Assembly: GCA_943788235.1 (NCBI GenBank)
Contig: CALSPM010000002.1
Coordinates: 1-64,000 of the forward strand
DNA from: an uncultured Cyclobacteriaceae bacterium
GTDB taxonomy: Bacteria > Bacteroidota > Bacteroidia > Cytophagales > Cyclobacteriaceae
Direction of reading: 5' to 3'
Length of the DNA: 64,000 nucleotides
Shown piece after piece: positions 14,633 through 24,600 of the stretch. Every line of letters begins with the position of its first letter. The stretch's first letter is position 1. The notes under the pieces were generated by a model, which saw only the letters and a list, made by a program, of their open reading frames with translations, had not been told where the DNA came from and ran no database searches. The position numbers were made by a program, and so were the translations under genes.

Positions 14633-15183
14633 TTTGTTATATATTTTGTAATTTCGTTCCAAAAGGAAATTCGTCTTGCTACAAATTTCTTTAAACTCTT
14701 ACTCGGGTTTTTAGATAATAGGTAATGTAATTTTTCATTATTCTTACGATATTCTTCTTCTGTAAAAGAAAAATAAGGATCTTCATCTTGTGTATGGGGA
14801 GAATCAGAGTATTGCCACCCTACATCTTCCAATAAATCACCATTCTGGTCTAGTATTTTTATACTTACCTTAGGAGAATTATAGTCTGGTGTTTTTATAT
14901 TTACCTTAGTAGAAACTATCGTATAAAGGGGCTTCACTATTGTTTTAATCTCTCTTGCGGATTCTTTATAATCATTAACGAATTCAACCGCATCAGCCTT
15001 ATTCGTGAATCTTATATCTTGGCCTAATATTAAATCTTGGCCTCCAAGATAAAATACGTACTCAGCACTATCTCCTTTAATAGTACTCCACCCAAAATCA
15101 CTAGTCCCTCCTTGAGGTTGTCCTTTTTGACTAAAAGAGCTAAAAGAGATAAGAACAGTAAATAATAGTAGTATGTTTTTCAT
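14629..15183 (-). CDS. Secreted hypothetical protein
   Basis: 184 residues with a clear Sec signal peptide (MKNILLLFTVLISFSSFSQ) and a probable cleavage after SQ. The mature part opens with a short Gly/Gln-rich stretch, followed by charged alternating strands and helices (DSAEYVFYLGGQDLILGQDI, later DYNSPKVSIKILDQNGDLL). I do not recognise the family. No cysteine pair, metal motif or membrane helix is evident. It is a single-gene unit between repeat C/A (copy 2) at its 3' end and repeat A copy 3 43 bases upstream of its start. Confidence 0.55.
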   Translation of the reverse strand: MKNILLLFTVLISFSSFSQKGQPQGGTSDFGWSTIKGDSAEYVFYLGGQDLILGQDIRFTNKADAVEFVNDYKESAREIKTIVKPLYTIVSTKVNIKTPDYNSPKVSIKILDQNGDLLEDVGWQYSDSPHTQDEDPYFSFTEEEYRKNNEKLHYLLSKNPSKSLKKFVARRISFWNEITKYITN

Positions 15184-15225
15184 ATGATTAATTTAAGGAA
15201 TTATTATTTTCAAAGCAAATCCTAA

Positions 15226-15320
15226 AATCTGTAGCGATAAGACTATGGGGTTATCTGACGATTGACCGCTGACCTCGATGTGCGGATTGCGGACTGGAAA
15301 TGGGGTACGCTCGGATTTCG
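15226..15320 (+). repeat. Repeat A, copy 3
   Basis: Starts AATCTGTAGCGATAAGACTA and keeps the TGGGGTTATCTGAC, CTCGATGTGCGGATTGCG and ATGGGGTACGCTCGG blocks. It is followed after 21 bases by repeat B copy 3, so A and B can be parts of one longer element. It lies 43 bases upstream of the gene starting at 15183. Confidence 0.75.
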
Positions 15321-15341
15321 ATTTTTAACTAGGTTGATTAA

Positions 15342-15446
15342 GGATTAAAACCTATTTTATTTTGTATTTCTTATCTACCCCATAGTAGATATGGTAGGTT
15401 TTCCCTTTTCGAATACTTTTACATAACTCAATATAACCCCGAAGGC
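15342..15446. repeat. Repeat B, copy 3 (leader without its gene)
   Basis: Matches copy 2 (12122-12230) in block order: GGATTAAAACCTATTTT, then a TACCC block, then GGTTTTCCC, then AACCCCGAAGG. In copies 1 and 2 this sequence leads into the winged-helix gene; here that gene is missing and repeat A stands in its place, implying a deletion or replacement. From 15447 to 15569 I see no further structure. Confidence 0.55.
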
Positions 15447-15569
15447 TTCTGCTCATGAGATTAAAGTAATACTGAACAGAATTACACTTCTGAAGTACTG
15501 AGTTCATTTACACTTAATAAGATAGGAGAGAAAGGTCTTTCTAGCGATATGGGAGATGATAACATAAGT

Positions 15570-16268
15570 TTAGGTAAGTTTATCAATAACTCTATTTTTT
15601 CGTTCAATTTCTTTCTTCAAAGCAGCAATCTCATCGTCAAGAAGTTTTATTTGATCTTGGGCATCATCATGATTGGAATTGTCAGAGTTAAACATTTCTC
15701 CCTCTCCTGTCAATATCCAAATAATATCTACGTTATATAATCTTCTTAATTGTATCAGGAAGTGTAAGGAAGGATTCTGTCTGCGACCTTCAATAGCAGT
15801 AACCATAGCCCTGACTACATCGAGTTTAAGTGAGAAATTCATTTGAGTTTCCTTTACTCGCTTTCTTACGGCAGTTACTCGATCACAGGCATCTCCGTGA
15901 ACGCTAGTTTTGATATTTGACGATTGACCAAAGGTTTTTTTAAACTTCTGAATCTCGTCTTTAGTCAACTTTCGATGAAACATCTCCCCTTTACCTTTGT
16001 CTATAAAGTCATCATTTAAAAAAGGCATGGCACCTTTTATCTGATTAAGAAATTTAATAGTTATCTGAGTAGTTCTTTCTTTAGAGATTAGACCACTAAC
16101 TATTGATACAGAAATATTAAGCATCTTAGCAACAATCTTCTCGCTTGAGTCTAATGCCGTTATTACCTCAGCTAATCTTCTATTTGGAGCAAACTCCTCC
16201 CTGTCAATTTTCATTTCAGGCTCAGATGATATGTTTTTTTGAATTTTAATAGTTTTTGTTCCCTTCAT
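15570..16268 (-). CDS. Double helix-turn-helix regulator with C-terminal coiled coil
   Basis: 232 residues made of two similar halves. About 33-97 and 130-193 each have a helical HTH-like part and both end in a G.GEMF motif (GKGEMF, TGEGEMF). The second half (VTAVRKRVKETQMNFSLKLD, then FLIQLRRLYNVDIIWILTG) is a typical XRE/Cro-CI type domain; the first is more diverged (EKIVAKMLNISVSIVSGLIS). Residues about 203-232 form a heptad-rich coiled coil, probably for oligomerisation. It lies 75 bases downstream of the recombinase gene on the same strand, so it is likely the island's repressor or excision regulator. A perfect inverted repeat overlapping its promoter suggests autoregulation (inference). 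Confidence 0.7.
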   Translation of the reverse strand: MKGTKTIKIQKNISSEPEMKIDREEFAPNRRLAEVITALDSSEKIVAKMLNISVSIVSGLISKERTTQITIKFLNQIKGAMPFLNDDFIDKGKGEMFHRKLTKDEIQKFKKTFGQSSNIKTSVHGDACDRVTAVRKRVKETQMNFSLKLDVVRAMVTAIEGRRQNPSLHFLIQLRRLYNVDIIWILTGEGEMFNSDNSNHDDAQDQIKLLDDEIAALKKEIERKNRVIDKLT

Positions 16269-16287
16269 TGTGGTGTAATTAGAATTG

Positions 16288-16319
16288 TAAACCTACTATT
16301 AATGTTATAATAAGTCAAA
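16288..16319 (-). promoter_or_regulatory. Candidate promoter of the double-HTH regulator
   Basis: On the minus strand, TTTG (16316-16319), a 20-base spacer and TAGGTTTA (16288-16295) approximate the Bacteroidota TTTG / TAnnTTTG promoter. The start codon is 20 bases downstream. Confidence 0.45.
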
Positions 16320-16330
16320 TTACTTATTAT
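16307..16330. promoter_or_regulatory. Operator-like inverted repeat over the -33 box
   Basis: ATAATAAGT and ACTTATTAT form a perfect 9-bp inverted repeat with a 6-base spacer, which contains the TTTG -33 element of the regulator gene. It lies in the 75-base gap between the recombinase stop and the regulator start, a usual place for an autoregulatory operator. Confidence 0.45.
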
Positions 16331-16343
16331 ATTTTTAATTATT

Positions 16344-17687
16344 TTATAAATTAATCTGACTTTTATTATCAGATGAATTAAATGCATTCATAGACGCAAA
16401 GACTCCAGACATAATGGTATCAGTATTATAATCAGTATAATTTTTGATAACGGTATCTTCTTTATCTCCTAACATTTTTGCAACCCAACGAATCTCGATT
16501 TTGTAATGATTCACAGCTCTCATTCCAAAAGTATGCCTAAATCTGTGTGAAGTTAATTTGCCTTCTTCAAATTCTATTTCTTTGGCTAGCCTCTGTAGGT
16601 ATACGTAGAATTTTTGTTTATAATATTTGTACAGAGATCTATCTTTAATGATACCATCAAAAACAAATGGTTTCCATGGCATATTGTCTTTTAATTTTTC
16701 AATGAGGCTTTTTAAAGGAGGAGTTATAGGAATGGTATATTCACTTTTAGTTTTTTGCCTTCTAGAAATTAAAGCCTCACCATCTATTCTCTTGGTTATC
16801 TCAAGGACATCAGGTTTGCCTAAATCTACAAATGATAGTCCTGAATAAGCGATTAGCAGGGCTACCAATCTATATTGCTCGTCTTTAGTCGTATCTGCTT
16901 GTCCGAGACCTGATCCTGATCCACCAGATTTACATTCATGTTTGAGATACTCAATTTTCTCCACATACTTCCAATCAAAATCTCGAGCTAAAGCTTTTTC
17001 AACTTGTATAACCCTTTCATTTGCAGATAGATTAGGAACAACATTTTTGAATGGATTAGGTATTATATTCTCAAGTATATCACTATGATCTTGCTCATAA
17101 ATATTAAATAAAGCTGCAAAACCTACTATTCTATTATGAATAGTTCCTTTTCTTAGACCTTGATTCTCTAGATATGTAACGAAAGCCTTAACCCTCAGTT
17201 TATTCAATTTTCGTGGATGATTTTTTACTACTCCAAAGTCGTCATGACTGTATTCCAATAAAAATTTTTCGAACGATTTAAGACTAGCATAATAGTTGTC
17301 CATTGTTCCCTCGGATAACGTTCTTTTTTTTATTTCTATGCCGTAGTCAAACGCTTTAAGTATTGTGATTGGATATTCTTGAACATCAATACCATCATAT
17401 AAATTTTTAATCTCTTTAACATCTCGAAACATAGTATGGTTGTATCCTTCAATCTCTTTTTTAATTTTAGATAATTTTCCATTTTCTTCCGAAAATTCTA
17501 TTCCCGTAAAACATCCTTTAAACCAGTGCTCTTTTGGGTTTTTACAGTGCAGTCCTGTTGAAAATTTATTTGATTCTCCTTTAAACGAAATGCAGGCATA
17601 AACACTTTTTTTTTGAGGAAAAAGGAGAGTTGGTGCCTCTTTTAAATAGAATGTTACGGATATTTTATTTTTTTCATCAAGCTTCAT
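16344..17687 (-). CDS. Tyrosine recombinase/integrase, IntDOT-like
   Basis: 447 residues. An N-terminal arm-binding beta region (about 10-65) is followed by a SAM-like core-binding domain (about 110-215) and the catalytic domain (about 240-440). Catalytic residues: the first Arg is replaced by Ser285 in YSGLSFVDL, as known for IntDOT of the Bacteroides conjugative transposon CTnDOT; probable Lys312/314; H381 and R384 in HRFRHTF; D408 where His/Trp is usual; nucleophile Y417 in KNYTDY. A Gly/Ser-rich insertion at about 254-263 is unusual. Role: integration and excision of the accessory island, most likely paired with the downstream regulator. Attachment sites cannot be identified from one window. 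Confidence 0.85.
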   Translation of the reverse strand: MKLDEKNKISVTFYLKEAPTLLFPQKKSVYACISFKGESNKFSTGLHCKNPKEHWFKGCFTGIEFSEENGKLSKIKKEIEGYNHTMFRDVKEIKNLYDGIDVQEYPITILKAFDYGIEIKKRTLSEGTMDNYYASLKSFEKFLLEYSHDDFGVVKNHPRKLNKLRVKAFVTYLENQGLRKGTIHNRIVGFAALFNIYEQDHSDILENIIPNPFKNVVPNLSANERVIQVEKALARDFDWKYVEKIEYLKHECKSGGSGSGLGQADTTKDEQYRLVALLIAYSGLSFVDLGKPDVLEITKRIDGEALISRRQKTKSEYTIPITPPLKSLIEKLKDNMPWKPFVFDGIIKDRSLYKYYKQKFYVYLQRLAKEIEFEEGKLTSHRFRHTFGMRAVNHYKIEIRWVAKMLGDKEDTVIKNYTDYNTDTIMSGVFASMNAFNSSDNKSQINL

Positions 17688-17737
17688 TTCTAGTGGTTCT
17701 TATGGTTAAAAACTTATTTCTTTTTTTTGTTACGTGC

Positions 17738-17756
17738 TTGTTACCAGTGGTAACAA
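17738..17756. promoter_or_regulatory. Perfect palindrome upstream of the recombinase
   Basis: TTGTTACCA, one base, then TGGTAACAA: a perfect 9-bp inverted repeat, 51 bases before the recombinase ATG and also upstream of the rightward M28 peptidase. It could be an operator for the regulator or a recombinase/accessory-protein site near the island edge. It does not match the inverted repeat at 16307-16330. Confidence 0.45.
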
Positions 17757-17882
17757 AGTAGTAGAATACTATGTTAGTATATATCATATAACAACAAATA
17801 TAACTAACAAAACATTGAAATTATGTTAAAAAAAGAGATTATTTTTTGTTATAATAGTTACATTCGTATAAGATTTACTTAT

Positions 17883-19501
17883 ATGAAGCAATTATCTATT
17901 TTATGCCTGATTATCATGGTTTCATGCCAAACCAATCAGGATCATAAGCAAGCTAAAATCCAAATTGATACCTTGGCCCTGGCCAGACATATGGAGGCGC
18001 TGGCCTCAGATGACTTTCAAGGACGCAAACCCTTTACGGTTGGAGAAGTTAAAACGGTAGATTATTTAGAAACACAATTTAAATTATTGGGATTATCTCC
18101 AGGCAATGGGAAAAGCTATCGACAAGAAGTTTCAATGATTGAGATTACCAGTCGAGCAGAATCACAAATGAAAGTGATCAGTAAAAATGAAACTATTTTT
18201 CTTGATTTATCAACTGATTTTGTAGCTAAAACAGAACAAGATTTGGTGGATGTAGCATTGAAAAACTCAGAAGTGGTTTTTGCTGGATTTGGCATTGTAG
18301 CACCAGAATATGGTTGGGATGATTATAGGGATATTGATGTAGCTGGAAAAACCGTTTTGGTACTCGTCAACGATCCGGGTTTCAACAGCGGAGATCCGAG
18401 TTTTTTTAAAGGTCAAGAAATGACTTATTATGGTCGCTGGACTTATAAATACGAAGAAGCTGCAAGGCAAGGTGCTGCTGCCGTTTTTATTGTTCATGAA
18501 ACAATGCCGCAGGTTATCCTTGGTCCGTTCTTCAGCATTCAGGGGCAAATTTGACCTTAGATGATCCATCTGCAATGAATACTTGTCCCATTCAAGGCTG
18601 GATTTCTAGTGAGGCGGCACTAAAGTTGTTTAAAAATGCTGATGTGGATTTTAATCAATGGTTGAAAAACGCGAAAACTCGAACTTTTCAAGCTACCGAT
18701 TTAGATCTTAAGCTTTCTTTTGGTCTAGAAAATTCAATTAAAAGAGCCGTTTCTAGCAACGTGATTGCTAAAATAGTGGGTTCTGAATTTCCCGAGGAGG
18801 TCATCATTTACTCTGCACACTGGGATCATTTAGGAATTGGAATCGCCATAGATGATGATTCTATTTATAATGGGGCGCAAGACAATGCCAGTGGTACGGC
18901 CATGATTCTCGCATTGGCTGAGGCTTTTAAAAAAGAAAAAGAGGTTAAAAGAACTTTGGTGTTTATCGCTCTCACCGCTGAGGAAGAAGGCTTACTGGGT
19001 TCTGCCTTTTATGCCCGTCATCCCATTTATGAGCCGTCCAAATCGGTCGCTAATATCAATATTGATGCCTTGGCATCGTATGGAAAAATGAAGGATTTAA
19101 CGATCATGGGATTTGGTCAATCCGAACTAGATGATTTGGCTGAAAAGATTGCCATTCGACAAGGACGATACGTCTATCCAGATCCATATCCCAATAAAGG
19201 GTTATTTTTCCGATCAGATCATTTTAATTTTGCTAAAATAGGTATCCCTGCTTTTTTTGCTTTCGCATCATTTGATGCAGTCAACGGCGGTAAGGAGATT
19301 ATTAAAAACGAATATGATCAATTTTACGCACTACGATACCATGCGCCATCTGATGAATTCAATAGGGATACTTGGCGATTTGGAGCCATGCAACAAGACG
19401 GGGATCTCTTCTATCAAATGGGCCTTGAATTGGCAAATAATCGCATTTGGCCCAAATGGAATCAAGATTCTGAATTCAAAATAATTAGAGAGATGAATTG
19501 A
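17883..19501 (+). pseudogene. M28-family metallopeptidase lipoprotein, one-base frameshift
   Basis: A lipoprotein start is chosen at 17883 (MKQLSILCLI, lipobox IMVSC). The first frame runs to the stop at 18554, the second from about 18506. They join perfectly if one base is missing at about 18504: the first frame gives FIVHET and the second continues AAGYPWSV...HSGANL, as in intact M28 proteins. The PA-type insert precedes a catalytic domain with all zinc ligands present: AHWDHLG, GAQDNASG, TAEEEG, NIDA and a C-terminal YHAPSDE His. Intact members are secreted or lipid-anchored aminopeptidases or Gln-carboxypeptidase-like enzymes. Either the gene is newly inactivated or the base is a sequencing error. 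It lies just right of the recombinase, so it probably marks the chromosome flank. Confidence 0.8.
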
Positions 19502-19520
19502 TTTAATACACAGTTACTCA

Positions 19521-19547
19521 GCGTGATTAAAATAATCGCAATTTTTT
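19521..19547 (+). terminator. Intrinsic terminator after the M28 gene
   Basis: Stem GTGATTA / TAATCGC (one G-T pair) around a short A-rich loop, followed by seven T, 20 bases past the M28 stop. It separates the peptidase from the sigma-factor gene. Confidence 0.55.
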
Positions 19548-19648
19548 TGTTCTTAATAATAAAATTAAAAAAATAAATCAATATAATTAAGGTTTTATTT
19601 TCAAATTTCTATTAACTTGATAAGTTCATAAAAGATATACTTGCTACG

Positions 19649-20326
19649 GTGCGCCAAGAATTAAATAGACCAACTAAAAATTGCGACAATAATTTAGATT
19701 TTGAATTATGTCGCAAAGATGCTTATGTGTCCTTAAATAATGAGGATTCACTGAGGTCTTTGGATGATGTTCAACTCTGGGAATTGTTTAGGGAAGGCAA
19801 AGAGATTGCTTTCAGTCATATTTATAGGACTCATTTTGAAGGTCTTTTTCAGTACGGTTGTCAATTTACAAAGAATGAGTCTTTGGTGGAAGATGCGGTT
19901 CAGGATATGTTTATTGAATTAAGAGAGAAAAGGAAACAGACCATAATTCAGACGTCAATTCGAAACTATCTTTTTACTTGTTTGAGAAGAAGAATCCTGC
20001 TTTACAAGAAAAAACTCAATGATTACACCACCAACTTTGAGCATTCTGAATTTAGATTATTTGAAATCGAAATTTCAACCGAACAGAAAATCATCGATGA
20101 GCAGATAAAATCTGACAATAAAAAAAAGCTTAAAGAGGTTTTTAAGTTACTAACCAATCGCCAAAGAGAAGCTATTTACTGTCTTTATTATGAAGGCCTC
20201 AACTATGAGGAGATAAAGGAATTGATGGGATGCACGAACATAAGGTCTGTTAGAAATCTTGTTTATAAGGCTTTGGCTCATATGAAGTCTGCCCTTTCAT
20301 TCTTTATTTTATGCAGTTTTTATTGA
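19649..20326 (+). CDS. ECF sigma-70 factor of a SusC/FecR system
   Basis: 225 residues from a GTG start; no in-frame ATG precedes the conserved part. It has region 2 (FSHIYRTHFEGLFQYGCQFT then EDAVQDMFIEL, about 55-95) and region 4 (LTNRQREAIYCLYYEGLNYEEIKELMG, about 168-195). A polar N-terminal extension of about 40 residues precedes region 2. In Bacteroidota such sigma factors are held by a FecR-like anti-sigma and released when a TonB-dependent transducer binds ligand; here FecR and a SusC with an STN domain follow directly. The 124-base gap to fecR means it could be transcribed separately. Confidence 0.88.
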   Translation: MRQELNRPTKNCDNNLDFELCRKDAYVSLNNEDSLRSLDDVQLWELFREGKEIAFSHIYRTHFEGLFQYGCQFTKNESLVEDAVQDMFIELREKRKQTIIQTSIRNYLFTCLRRRILLYKKKLNDYTTNFEHSEFRLFEIEISTEQKIIDEQIKSDNKKKLKEVFKLLTNRQREAIYCLYYEGLNYEEIKELMGCTNIRSVRNLVYKALAHMKSALSFFILCSFY

Positions 20327-20450
20327 GTATCTTTTCTTCATTTGTTAGCGTAGCTATATACTTCGCGATAAAAATGCAAAAAAAAACTGATGCCCTTTTG
20401 ATTAAAATGTCCTCTAGTAATTAAATGCAGTACAAGACTAGGTACAAATC

Positions 20451-21503
20451 ATGGTATTAAAAAGTGGAAATTCGGTTGAATTACTATTAATGGATCTCAA
20501 TTTCAGAGATTGGGTTATCCAGCCCAAACCTGAATCAGAGCACTATTGGAAGACTTGGCTTAAGAATTATCCAGATAAAAAAGAAGACTTTTTATTGGCA
20601 AAAGAATTAATTCAAAAATTAGAATTTAAGAGAGTACAGGTAACTGACGAGCGTTACGAGAAACTATTTGAAAAAACGCTTTTAGGTAAAAAATCCAAAT
20701 GTGCGAATAGCAAACAATATTTCATGAAAAAGTTGGATCTGCGTTCTTACTGGCGGGTGGCGGCTATGTTGGTAGCTGCAGCATTTATATCATTGCTCTA
20801 TTTTTCTGAGCATTTTTATGATACTGACGGAACGACAAGCCAGCTAGAGACGATCATCAAAAGTAATGATGCGGGCAGAAAGTCACAGATCTATCTGCCA
20901 GATGGTACCATTGTTTGGTTGAATTCTCAAAGTAGTATCGAATACCAACCTGATTTTTCGGGAAGCACAAGATCGGTTAAGCTTTCAGGAGAAGCTTATT
21001 TTGAGGTGGCCAAAGACCCGTCAAAAAAATTCATTGTAAAAACTTCAACGATGGCGGTCACCGCCATTGGTACTCAATTCAATATAAAGGCCTTCAGTTC
21101 TGTAGATCGCCATCAAGTCGCCTTGGCTGAGGGAAAAGTTATGGTTCAAAAGACAGATAAGTTTAATGAAGATGATCAAAAGGTTTATCTAGATCCAGGA
21201 CAATCATTGAGCATTTTCAAATCCAATGGGCAAATGATTCAGTCCAGCTTTGACCCTAGGAAGGTTTTGAGTTGGAGGGACGGGATCATCTATTTTGATG
21301 ACGCTGAGCTTGAGGAGGTAGTGGAAGTACTTGAAAGATGGTATGGGAAGACAATGATTATCCAGAATATTGAAAAGGCAGGTCAATGGCAGTTTAGTTC
21401 TGAATTCAATAACGAGACGTTGGAAAATGTCATGCGAAACATTAGCTATTCCAAAAATTTTGAATATACGATTGAAGGAGAAATAGTAAAAATAATTTTT
21501 TAA
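20451..21503 (+). CDS. FecR-family anti-sigma factor
   Basis: 350 residues: an N-terminal cytoplasmic anti-sigma region (about 1-95), one transmembrane helix (WRVAAMLVAAAFISLLYF, about 100-118), a periplasmic FecR domain (about 145-245; LPDGTIVWLNSQSSIEY and SGEAYFEVAKDPSKKF are hallmark segments) and a C-terminal DUF4974-like domain (about 280-350). It transmits the ligand-bound state of the SusC transducer to the ECF sigma at 19649. Length and order are standard. A strong hairpin separates it from susC. Confidence 0.92.
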   Translation: MVLKSGNSVELLLMDLNFRDWVIQPKPESEHYWKTWLKNYPDKKEDFLLAKELIQKLEFKRVQVTDERYEKLFEKTLLGKKSKCANSKQYFMKKLDLRSYWRVAAMLVAAAFISLLYFSEHFYDTDGTTSQLETIIKSNDAGRKSQIYLPDGTIVWLNSQSSIEYQPDFSGSTRSVKLSGEAYFEVAKDPSKKFIVKTSTMAVTAIGTQFNIKAFSSVDRHQVALAEGKVMVQKTDKFNEDDQKVYLDPGQSLSIFKSNGQMIQSSFDPRKVLSWRDGIIYFDDAELEEVVEVLERWYGKTMIIQNIEKAGQWQFSSEFNNETLENVMRNISYSKNFEYTIEGEIVKIIF

Positions 21504-21543
21504 AAAAATATGGATTAAAATAACCTCAACCCCTAATAAAAGA

Positions 21544-21568
21544 GAGCCGAAAACGAGGTTTTCGGCTC
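21544..21568. promoter_or_regulatory. Perfect 11-bp hairpin between fecR and susC
   Basis: GAGCCGAAAAC and GTTTTCGGCTC form a perfect stem with a 3-base loop. No T-run follows on either strand, so it is not a standard intrinsic terminator. In a fecR-susC transcript it could act as an RNA-processing or stability element that sets a higher susC level, or as a weak terminator. Confidence 0.5.
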
Positions 21569-21647
21569 AAGAATCAATCTGAGTTCAAATTTTGGAAATT
21601 CACTAGCTCAGATACAGTCAAAAAAATAATTAACCAAATACAAAAAT

Positions 21648-24600
21648 ATGAAATTAAAACTTATTAACGCCATAACTATGATTACAAAATACTCAATTTA
21701 TGGATTGCTTTTTAATGCGTTATTTCTGAATATGCTACTTGCTAACCCAGGACGAGCTCAGAAAAATGTCAGCGTGAGAGCAGTGAAAGTAGAACTCAAT
21801 TCTGATGATATGACGGTTAACGACATTTTTAATCAGATTGAAGAAAAATCTGACTTTAGATTTGCGATTGATAAATCTGATTTGGCTTCCGAATTAAAAC
21901 AAATTGTAAATATCGATGCAGGTAAAAATGCTGTTTCTGATATTTTACTGCAAGTTTCGAAGGATTCAAAAACCAAGTTCAGACAAATTAACAATAATAT
22001 CACTGTAAGTAGACTCGGATTAGATGATACAGAGGTAATCACAACTGTTAAACAAGAGCGAACTGTGACAGGAACTGTGACAGATGAAGATAATCAAGGA
22101 ATTCCGGGAGTGAACGTAATACTCAAAGGAACGACATCTGGATCGGTTACGGATAATGATGGCAATTATATTATTAGTCTACCTGAAGAGGGAGGCACCT
22201 TATTGTTTTCATTTATTGGTATGTCCACTCAAGAGATAGTGGTCGGATCGCGATCGGTCATCGATATTATGCTCCTTCAAGATGCAACACAAATGAGCGA
22301 GATCATTGTATCTTCTTTGGGTATTGAAAGGGACAAAAAATCTTTGGGATACTTTGCTCAGGAAATTAAAGGAGATAAAATAGTCGCTGCGCGCGAGACA
22401 AATTTTTTGAATAATATTAGTGGACGAGTAGCAGGTGTGGATATTCAAAAAACAGGAAATGGTCCTGGCGGTACTACAGGGATTTTGATCCGTGGGGGTG
22501 GCGGTTTTCTAACGGGTGCTCCAGGTAAAAATCAACCTCTTTTTGTGGTTGATGGTATTCCAATAGATAATTATCAAACAGCAACCTCAACTAATGAATA
22601 CGGCGCTACAGATAATGGAAATGGTGCCCAACATATCAATCCTGATGATATAGAAACGATGACAATATTGAAGGGACCTGAGGCAGCGGCTTTATATGGT
22701 AGTCGAGGAATGACCGGAGTTGTTTTGATCACAACAAAAAAAGGGACTCAAGGAAAGGGTCTAGGTGTTAGTTATAGTGGTTCTTTTACATTTGAGAGTC
22801 CATTAGTCATGCCTGACATGCAAAATGAATTTGCCCAAGGAGCTAATGGAGTTTATGATGTTGTAAGCACAGGAAGCTGGGGGCCAAAAATCTCTGGACA
22901 AACGGTTACCGATTGGACCGGATCAGATAATCCTCTTAATGCTGATGCTGATGACCTTGAGAATTATCTACAAACGGGTTCGAACTTTACAAACTCAATC
23001 AATGTTACGGGAGGGAATGATAAAGCGACATTCAGATTGGGTTACACTAATTTAGATTCCAAAGGACTTATTCCCAATAGCACACTGAAGAGAAATATGA
23101 TAACCGTAAGATCGACTGCTCAACTCACAGAAAAGTTTAAAGCAGATGCTAAAATTAGCTATAATAATGAAAAGGTTGCTAACCGACCGGAAACATCTGG
23201 AAGTATCAATAATATATTTGCCGGATACATCACCCGTCCGAGAAATGTGCAGTTTCAGCATTTGAATCCATGGATGGATGAGAATGGTTCGATGGTTAAT
23301 TGGACCCCCATTAGTTTTAATACCCGTAGAAATCCTCATTGGGTGGCAAATGAGGATTCAAATGAAGATAATACTGACCGAATCTTTACTATGATTAAGT
23401 TAGATTATACATTTGCGCCTTGGCTAAAGGCCTTTGCACGATATGGTTCTGATTTTCGAAGTGCACAACGAGAGGATACTAAGGCATACGGCGTTTATGA
23501 TGAATTAGGAAGTCAAACTCGAAATAATGGCTCAAACTATTTTGCATCAAATACAAGATCTACAGAAACAAATATTGATTTTTTGGTGACCGCCTCTAAA
23601 ACTTATGGTGATTTGAACATAGCATTAAATTTTGGTGGAAACAGTCGACACAATACATTTTTTGAAACTGCAGGTAGTACAGGCCAATTAGACTTGCCTG
23701 GAGTTTATAACCTGAGTTTTGGAAGTTTTAACAGACCACAAAGCAACAAAGCCGAGAGTCGAATTCGATCATTGTATGGATTTGCGAATTTTGGATATAA
23801 AGATTATTTATTTTTGGATTTGACTTATAGAAATGACTGGTCCAGTAATCTAAGCGAAGATGTGTGGTCGTTCTCCTATCCATCAGCAAGTCTATCTTTT
23901 GTGCTATCAGATGCGATCAGCCTTCCGAATGTTATTTCTTTTGCTAAGCTTCGAGGAGCTGTTAGCCAAGGAGCATCAGATTTAGATGCTTATCAATTAT
24001 CACCCACATATTCAATTGGCAGAGGGTTTCTGAATGTAATCTCAACATCTACTCCTAGCATTCTATTTGATCCTCAGATTAAACCTGAATTTGTGACATC
24101 AAATGAATTCGGTTTAGATTTGAACTTGTTAAATAATCGCATAGGAATTGAATTAGCAGCATATTCAAAGGTTATTACTGATCAAATCATACAATTACCA
24201 GTTCCTGGAGCAACAGGATATCAATTTAAAATGATAAATGCAGGAGAAGTAGAGAGTAAGGGTTTCGAGTTGATGGTTTCTGGTTCACCTGTGCAGACTT
24301 CAGATTTTCAATGGAACATAATGATTAATTATGCAACAAATGAAATGGTAGTTAATAAATTAGATGATGGAATTGAACGCCTTCTTTTGCAGGGTGATGA
24401 AAGTTCTCGAGCTATAAGAATTGTGGCCGATGAAGGGGAGCCATTTGGCAATATTTATGGTCGCGACTTCCAGCGCGATGATAATGGTAATATTGTTGTA
24501 GATGATGCAGGAATACCCTTAAAAGCTGCGGAGAAAAATTCTTTTATGGGGAATATTCAGCAAGATTTCACTATGGGGTTCATCAATGATTTTACTTATC

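Noticed and set aside
13199-15320. Repeat A as an integron attC site
   Set aside because: The GCGTTAAG/CTTAACGC part looked like an attC end, but there is no matching R'' box, no long imperfect hairpin, and the recombinase is not IntI-like.
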